Shown here one piece after another: positions 6,966 to 11,480 of a DNA stretch of 11,480 bases (its first letter is position 1; each line of letters opens with the position of its first letter). The position numbers were made by a program, and so were the translations under genes. Below the pieces are notes generated by a model. It saw only the letters and a program-made list of their open reading frames with translations, ran no database searches and was not told the DNA's origin. The stretch covers positions 1-11,480 of the forward strand of contig CAUEKH010000044.1 in assembly GCA_959018155.1 (NCBI GenBank), read 5' to 3'. This DNA comes from an uncultured Hungatella sp. (lineage in GTDB: Bacteria; Bacillota; Clostridia; Lachnospirales; Lachnospiraceae).

Positions 6966-8499
6966 GTATAAGGCCCTCCTCCCGTCTCATCCTGTCCCTG
7001 TACTCTGTCGGTTTTTCACCTGTAACAGATGCAAAGACACGGCTGAAATATTTTGCCTCCTTAAACCCCACCCGAAGGCTGACGGTGCTGACAGACAGCG
7101 CTGTGTGGCTTAACAGTTCCTTCGCCTGTTCTACCCGCACCTCTGTCAGATAGTCAATGAAATTAACTCCTGTCTCATCCTTAAACTTCTTACTGAAATA
7201 GCTGGGGTTAATCCCATATTCTTCGGCGATCCACGCCAGACTGATATCTGAGCCGTAATTTTCTCTGATCGTGCGCATGACTCGCTTTATAATAGATGGC
7301 ACATCGAGGCATTCCTCTTCCTTCAAGCATTCCGCCACCCGGATGATGTATGCTTCAAACCGGCGGCAAATCGCCCGGATGCTGTAATAATTCTGAATCC
7401 TGACAGAAAAGTCGTACCCCTCTTCAATCAGAGTCAGAAATTCCGTCCTGCTGTGTTCCTTATACCGGTCATTGAGCCGCTTGATCACTTCCCCCGACAG
7501 CACGAAATAGAAATTGAGACAGCCGGTCAGATCGTAGCCGCTCTGGATAAACAGGCTGCAGGCCTGTTTCGTATATTCCTTCAGCTTCTCAATATTTCCC
7601 GCCTTCAGTGCGGCTAAATATCCTGCATGGAGGTCGGATTCCGAGACAGAGAGCGCCATCCCCTCTCCTTCCTCACCAAGGCGCATGATAATGGCTTCCC
7701 GCGCCTCCGCAAAGGCCTCCTCCAGTTCCTCCAGATCTTCATGGGCCTCGCTTAATCCGTATTCAAAGCTGTGAAGAAGATTTACCAACACGCTTTCATT
7801 GAGACGGAACCCGGCAGGGCTCGTGATGCCCGTAATCAGAACACCCCAGGTAAAACGGTCTAAGAGGCAGAGATAAATCGCCTTTCCGGCAGCCGCCTTT
7901 TTTAACCGCTCCCTCATCTCTTCTCTCGACAGGGCTGTCTGTTCTAAGCGGCGCATCTGGAATAATGCCAGCTCATAAAACCCTCTCTGCCCCTGTTCAG
8001 AGAGCAGATGGCTCTGAAGCTGCAGCCTCGTTTTCTCCGACGGGCTGCGTAAATATTCCGTCAGGATATTTTCCACCGCCGCCGTGAAGCCGTCCTTACT
8101 CTGCTCCTGCCTCTCCTGCTCTTCTTCTATCATTCCAACTGCCTTTTCCAGCGCTTCATAGACCGCAGGACGCTCCAAAGGCTTCAGCAAATAGGCCAGA
8201 ACCTCCAGTTCAATGGCCTGTCTCGCATATTCAAATTCATCATAGCCTGAAATAACAATGGTTTTCGGCAGCTTCCTTCCCGATTCCTCCAGACGCTTAA
8301 GCACATCTAAGCCGTTGATAAGCGGCATATTGATGTCCGTGATCAGAATATCGATGCCGCCCTTTAAAAGGGTATTGAGCGCGTCCTCCCCATTTTCGCT
8401 GATTCCCGCCACTGATACTTCAAAAGGGCTCTCCTTTAAAACCTGCTCCAGCCATCGTCCTACCCAGAATTCATCATCTGCAATCAATACCTGATACAT
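6919..8499 (-). CDS. YesN-type response regulator with AraC DNA-binding domain
   Basis: A 526-residue regulator. The receiver domain (1-120) shows the acidic pair Asp8/Asp9, phosphoacceptor Asp55 in ITDINMP, Ser84 in VISGYDEFEYA and Lys106 in LLKP. A long middle region (about 130-395), with heptad-rich acidic helices, is typical of large YesN-like regulators. The C-terminal AraC domain (about 401-505) has two helix-turn-helix units: ISLAWIAEEYGINPSYFSKKF, and VSTVSLRVGFKEAKYFSRVF with the family signature before GEKPTEYR. It should be phosphorylated by the downstream kinase and activate the ABC transporter and probably its own operon. The ATG at 8499 is chosen because GGGGG lies 8 nt upstream and it starts directly with the receiver strand MYQVLIADDE; a GTG at 8532 would add 11 unrelated residues. 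About 21 residues beyond the AraC domain are encoded where the gene approaches and overlaps the kinase start. Confidence 0.93.
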   Translation of the reverse strand: MYQVLIADDEFWVGRWLEQVLKESPFEVSVAGISENGEDALNTLLKGGIDILITDINMPLINGLDVLKRLEESGRKLPKTIVISGYDEFEYARQAIELEVLAYLLKPLERPAVYEALEKAVGMIEEEQERQEQSKDGFTAAVENILTEYLRSPSEKTRLQLQSHLLSEQGQRGFYELALFQMRRLEQTALSREEMRERLKKAAAGKAIYLCLLDRFTWGVLITGITSPAGFRLNESVLVNLLHSFEYGLSEAHEDLEELEEAFAEAREAIIMRLGEEGEGMALSVSESDLHAGYLAALKAGNIEKLKEYTKQACSLFIQSGYDLTGCLNFYFVLSGEVIKRLNDRYKEHSRTEFLTLIEEGYDFSVRIQNYYSIRAICRRFEAYIIRVAECLKEEECLDVPSIIKRVMRTIRENYGSDISLAWIAEEYGINPSYFSKKFKDETGVNFIDYLTEVRVEQAKELLSHTALSVSTVSLRVGFKEAKYFSRVFASVTGEKPTEYRDRMRREEGLIHEVGGNESMAWKPAE

Positions 8500-8548
8500 G
8501 TCCGCCACCCCCTTAAGAACCGTAGAAAACACCTCGCACAGTGTTCAC

Positions 8549-8577
8549 ATTATACCATAGACAGATGCAGGCCACAA
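8549..8577 (-). promoter_or_regulatory. Extended -10 promoter for the regulator-kinase-sulfatase unit
   Basis: A perfect TATAAT (8549-8554) is preceded by TGG, giving the TGnTATAAT extended -10. A weak -35 TTGTGG (8572-8577, 3/6) sits at 17 bp. The -35 lies inside the 3' arm of the hairpin at 8566-8597. This would allow basal expression of the two-component system independent of the transporter transcript. The leader is about 43 nt. Confidence 0.68.
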
Positions 8578-8597
8578 GATTTCTCCTGCGGCCTGCA
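8566..8597 (-). other. Strong intergenic hairpin after the binding-protein gene
   Basis: As minus-strand RNA, 14 bp pair (8584-8597 with 8566-8579) around a GAAA tetraloop, starting 8 nt after the binding-protein stop. No U-tract follows (the next bases are TCTGTC), so it is a poor intrinsic terminator. A transcript-stabilising or partial-termination hairpin that lowers expression of the genes behind an abundant lipoprotein message fits better. Confidence 0.7.
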
Positions 8598-8605
8598 ATG
8601 TGCTT

Positions 8606-9970
8606 TTATTTCAGTTTCAGGTTATTTTCAACCAGAGTGTTCAAATCTTTCACCGCATTGTCCACGGAGTCGCCGCCTGCTACGTTGGCCGTATACGTAC
8701 GGGCATCGGCCCAGGGGCTGACAACGGAATCATCAAAAGCGGAATCTACCCACGGTACCATGCGGGCTGCACTCAGGCGTTCTGCTGCCGGCGCTACTAC
8801 ATCGTTCTCTGTACTCTTTCCGTCTTTACGCGGATTGAAACTGTTCTGGCTGGCTACATAGGCGTTCATGCTGTCTAAGCTGGTGAAAAATTCCACAAAT
8901 TTTCTGGCCGCATCCTTTTTCTCAGAAGCGCTGTTGATACAGACGCGGACACCTGCGTTAATCAGAATCAGGGAGTCATCTTCCTCAACCGGGATTCCGC
9001 CCAGGGTATAGTTCATATCCGGCGCTGCATTCTCAAGGCCTGCTACAAACCAGCTTCCGCCTGGCATAAAGCCGGTTTCCCCTTTGGCAAATTCTGCAAT
9101 GTCATCCTGGCCCGCCGCATAGACGAGAGATTTATTTCCGTCGAGATACCCCTTGGAAATCAGTTCTTCCACCAGTTCAAATCCCGGGCGCATCACATCG
9201 CCGTACTTTAATTCCCCGGTATTTAATTTTGCAATCTGATCCATCTTATCAGGCGCCTGATAGACCGCATCTAAACTCCTGGCCAGTGAGAAAATCGTGA
9301 CTCCCGTGCCATCCTTGGATCCGGCTACGATCGGTGTCTTGCCCGCATTTTTTAAGATTTCACAGTCTTCTAAAAATTCCTTATAATTGGTCGGGGCATG
9401 GTCGATTCCCACCTCTTTTAATAAGTCCAAATTGGAGAACATACCAAATACCGCTACCTCCATCCCGACGCCCGGGATGCTGTCATTAATGGTCAGCAGA
9501 TCTTTTACCAAATCGCTGTAATTTGCCACTACCGGCAAATCAGATAAGTCCTCAACGTAACCTGCTTCCTGGAACTGTGCCAAATAGTTCGGATTAGCGA
9601 AGAAGACATCATCTCCCTGGCCGGAAGCCAGTCTTGCGGTCAGTACATCCTGATAACCGCCTGCGTTGCTGATTCCCTCGTAAACCACCTTGATATCGGG
9701 ATTTTCCTGGTTAAACTGCTCAATCAGAGCCGGAATTGCGCCTTCCTCCGCGCCGGTCTTAAATCCGAACACCTTCAGTTCCACCTGCTCCGCCGGTTTT
9801 TCTGCCGGGGCTGCTGTCGTCGTTTCTTCCTTCTTCTCCGCCATCGTCTCTGCTTTTGTCGGGGCCGCTGTCGTCTCCGGCGCTGCCTTCTGGCCGCATC
9901 CGGCCAATGAACCTGCTACCATGGCTGCTGCCATAAAACATGCTGCTTTTGCTGCTTTTCTTTTTCTCAT
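8606..9970 (-). CDS. CUT1-type sugar-binding lipoprotein of an ABC importer
   Basis: A 454-residue extracellular solute-binding protein, family 1. The N-terminus MRKRK is followed by a hydrophobic stretch and lipobox SLAGC, with Cys25 the lipidation site. A Thr/Ala/Pro/Glu-rich linker (about 29-62, with TTAAP-like repeats) tethers the domain to the membrane surface. The mature fold starts at VELKVFGFKTGAEEGAIPALIEQFNQENPDIKV and carries the usual LTARLASGQGDDVFF, and GETGFMPGGSWFVAGL with an aromatic likely at the sugar site. It captures an oligosaccharide and delivers it to the two permeases encoded just upstream. The ATG has GGAGG 7 nt upstream. The order permease-permease-binding protein is less usual than binding protein first. 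The ligand cannot be named; the sulfatase suggests it may be sulfated. Confidence 0.93.
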   Translation of the reverse strand: MRKRKAAKAACFMAAAMVAGSLAGCGQKAAPETTAAPTKAETMAEKKEETTTAAPAEKPAEQVELKVFGFKTGAEEGAIPALIEQFNQENPDIKVVYEGISNAGGYQDVLTARLASGQGDDVFFANPNYLAQFQEAGYVEDLSDLPVVANYSDLVKDLLTINDSIPGVGMEVAVFGMFSNLDLLKEVGIDHAPTNYKEFLEDCEILKNAGKTPIVAGSKDGTGVTIFSLARSLDAVYQAPDKMDQIAKLNTGELKYGDVMRPGFELVEELISKGYLDGNKSLVYAAGQDDIAEFAKGETGFMPGGSWFVAGLENAAPDMNYTLGGIPVEEDDSLILINAGVRVCINSASEKKDAARKFVEFFTSLDSMNAYVASQNSFNPRKDGKSTENDVVAPAAERLSAARMVPWVDSAFDDSVVSPWADARTYTANVAGGDSVDNAVKDLNTLVENNLKLK

Positions 9971-10013
9971 TTTACATCCTCCTCTTTCATTTTCGTTTAT
10001 TTTTATATAACAG

Positions 10014-10847
10014 TCAACCTTTCACGGAACCGCTTAACATTCCGGAAATGATTTGTTTCTGAAGTATGAAATACACAATCATCAGCGGCAGTATCACAAG
10101 CGTCGTCGCCGCAAAAAGAATGTTCCACTGAATCGATAAATCGCCTTTAAAGAAGAATACCGTAAGCGGAAGCGTCCTGGAATTCTGTCCCTGCAACAGT
10201 AGCAGCGGATACATGAAATTGTTCCAGACGCGCAGTGCGATGACGATTAAGAGCGTCACCATCGGCGGCCGCAGCAGAGGGAACACCACCTTTAAAAATG
10301 TGAAAAGCGGGCTGGCTCCGTCTATGTATGCCGCTTCCTCCAGAGTGACGGGAACTGTATTCACAAAACCGGCGAAGAAGAAGACACCGTAAGCCGCATT
10401 TGCCCCGATAAAGGCGAGTATCAGTCCAAACAGCGTGTTGCCGACTCCCAGCTTCTGCATCCATAATACGAGAGGCACCATTGCCACCTGCTGCGGCAAT
10501 GCCAGGCCAATGATAAAGAGCGTGTTCAGCGCCAGGAACAGCTTTCTTCCCTTTTTTGCCCTCATGATGGCATATGCCCCGCAGGCGCCGAAAAATGTGG
10601 TCAGCACGGCGCTCGAAGCGGTCAGCACAGAAGAATTATATAAGGCTCTCCAGTAATTCATCCCCTTGATGGCAGTCACGTAATTTTCCAGGGCAAAGCT
10701 GGTTTTCATGCTGAGCGGCTCACTGGCCAGCAGCGCGTCATCCTTCAGGGAGACAAGAACCATCATAATCACCGGATAAAACATGATGAGCGTGGCGGCA
10801 ATCATCAGAAGTTCAAACAGAAAAAGCAGATATTTTTTCTTTCTCAT
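10014..10847 (-). CDS. ABC sugar permease, MalG/AraQ-like
   Basis: A 277-residue inner-membrane subunit with about six membrane segments. The N-terminal arm (LENYVTAIKGMNYWRALYNSSVLT, about 53-76) is typical of MalG-type CUT1 permeases. The EAA loop EEAAYIDGASPLFTFLKVVFPL (170-191), which docks the ATPase, is intact. The C-terminus IISGMLSGSVKG is the usual MalG-family end. It forms the translocation pore with the upstream permease. The start is the ATG at 10847, whose first base overlaps the last base of the upstream TGA (TGATG), indicating translational coupling; a TTG one codon earlier is less likely. The binding-protein gene follows 43 nt later. Confidence 0.94.
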   Translation of the reverse strand: MRKKKYLLFLFELLMIAATLIMFYPVIMMVLVSLKDDALLASEPLSMKTSFALENYVTAIKGMNYWRALYNSSVLTASSAVLTTFFGACGAYAIMRAKKGRKLFLALNTLFIIGLALPQQVAMVPLVLWMQKLGVGNTLFGLILAFIGANAAYGVFFFAGFVNTVPVTLEEAAYIDGASPLFTFLKVVFPLLRPPMVTLLIVIALRVWNNFMYPLLLLQGQNSRTLPLTVFFFKGDLSIQWNILFAATTLVILPLMIVYFILQKQIISGMLSGSVKG

Positions 10848-11480
10848 CAATAAATCGCCTCCTCACGTTTTTTCAGTATTCCAATGAGCACCTGACCGAA
10901 CAGCACGATCACTAAGGTAAGAAGTACGGTCTGGGCCGATGCATAGCCATGAAGCCCCCGGTTCATATTGACAACCACATACGTTCCCACCGTCTCGGTG
11001 GAGTTGAGCGGCCCTCCGTTTGTCATGGCGTAGACGATATCGAAGACTTTTAGAGACTGGGTAAATGCCAGGGTCACGTTGATTGTCGTGGCGGGTGCTA
11101 ACATCGGAAGCGTAATGCTCTTAAACTTCTGCCACGGTCCCGCGCCGTCGATAGCCGCGGCTTCCAGGATATCCGTGGAGATGCTCTGCAAATTGGACAT
11201 ATAGATGGTGGCCGAGTAGCCAATCCACATCCAGACATGGGCGATAATCACACAGAACAGTGCTGTTCTGCGGTTTCCCAGCCACGTAATATCCGTTCCC
11301 AGAAGTTTATTTAAAATGCCATCCGGCATATAAATAAACTGCCAGATAAACGCCACCACTATAGGCGACAGCATACACGGTGCAAAAATCAGCATTCTCA
11401 AAAAGTTTTTCGTTTTAATCTTCGTATTCAGAGCCATCGCAAAGATAACGGCGAACAAATTCTGGAATATTGTTGCTCCG
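10847..11480 (-). CDS. ABC sugar permease, MalF/UgpA-like (5' end outside window)
   Basis: The reading frame is open to the window edge and codes for GATIFQN before the first in-frame TTG (11458), so the true start lies beyond 11480. About 210 C-terminal residues are seen. Membrane helices are evident, as is APCMLSPIVVAFIWQFIYMPDGILN, which is typical of MalF/LacF-type CUT1 permeases. The EAA loop is DILEAAAIDGAGPWQKFKSITLPML. Also visible is the FDIVYAMTNGGPLNSTETVGTYVV motif that marks this subunit. The C-terminal KKREEAIY is a common cytosolic end. It pairs with the downstream permease, with which it shares a TGATG junction. No ATPase gene is present in the visible part of the operon. Confidence 0.94.
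   Translation of the reverse strand, partial: GATIFQNLFAVIFAMALNTKIKTKNFLRMLIFAPCMLSPIVVAFIWQFIYMPDGILNKLLGTDITWLGNRRTALFCVIIAHVWMWIGYSATIYMSNLQSISTDILEAAAIDGAGPWQKFKSITLPMLAPATTINVTLAFTQSLKVFDIVYAMTNGGPLNSTETVGTYVVVNMNRGLHGYASAQTVLLTLVIVLFGQVLIGILKKREEAIY

Noticed and set aside
8500..8532. Eleven-residue N-terminal extension of the response regulator from a GTG start
   Set aside because: It contains the ribosome binding site for the ATG at 8499, and receiver domains normally start at that point.
11456..11458. TTG as the start of the first permease
   Set aside because: The frame stays open to the window edge and the extra residues (GATIFQN) fit the permease family, so the gene is truncated by the window.

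Overview
This window reads as a carbohydrate-utilisation region of a Gram-positive anaerobe, most likely a gut Lachnospiraceae-type Clostridium (Hungatella/Enterocloster-like; the genus is a guess). The pointers are strong GGAGG ribosome binding sites, sigma-A promoters with 17-bp spacers, a lipoprotein sugar-binding protein, a YesM/YesN-type two-component pair and a cysteine-type sulfatase. Every convincing gene is on the minus strand, so transcription runs from 11480 toward 1.

In transcription order, the right half holds two CUT1-type ABC sugar permeases (the first cut by the window edge), a sugar-binding lipoprotein, a hairpin and an extended -10 promoter, then a response regulator, an overlapping sensor histidine kinase and a cytosolic sulfatase. 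A strong intrinsic terminator follows. No transporter ATPase is present, as is common when a shared MsiK/MsmK-type ATPase is encoded elsewhere. The simplest reading is that the kinase/regulator pair controls import of an oligosaccharide that carries sulfate esters, which the sulfatase removes inside the cell.

The left half is a set of short, separately promoted units: a small XRE regulator, a leaderless (cytosolic) TIM-barrel glycoside hydrolase distantly like GH106, a YczE-family membrane protein with its own terminator, and the first 30 codons of a GH3 beta-glycosidase-like gene. Near-consensus promoters are visible for all four. They also argue against the longest possible start of the GH106-like gene, which lies inside its own promoter.

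The most unusual element is a pair of 44-nt repeats (48-bp period) between the YczE-family terminator and the GH3 promoter. Each folds into an 18-bp hairpin only as minus-strand RNA, because several pairs are G-U. The three differences between the copies all fall in the stem and keep it paired, including one double compensatory change. I do not recognise this element. No complete novel multi-gene system is evident; the rest is a recognisable but unusually arranged sulfated-glycan locus.
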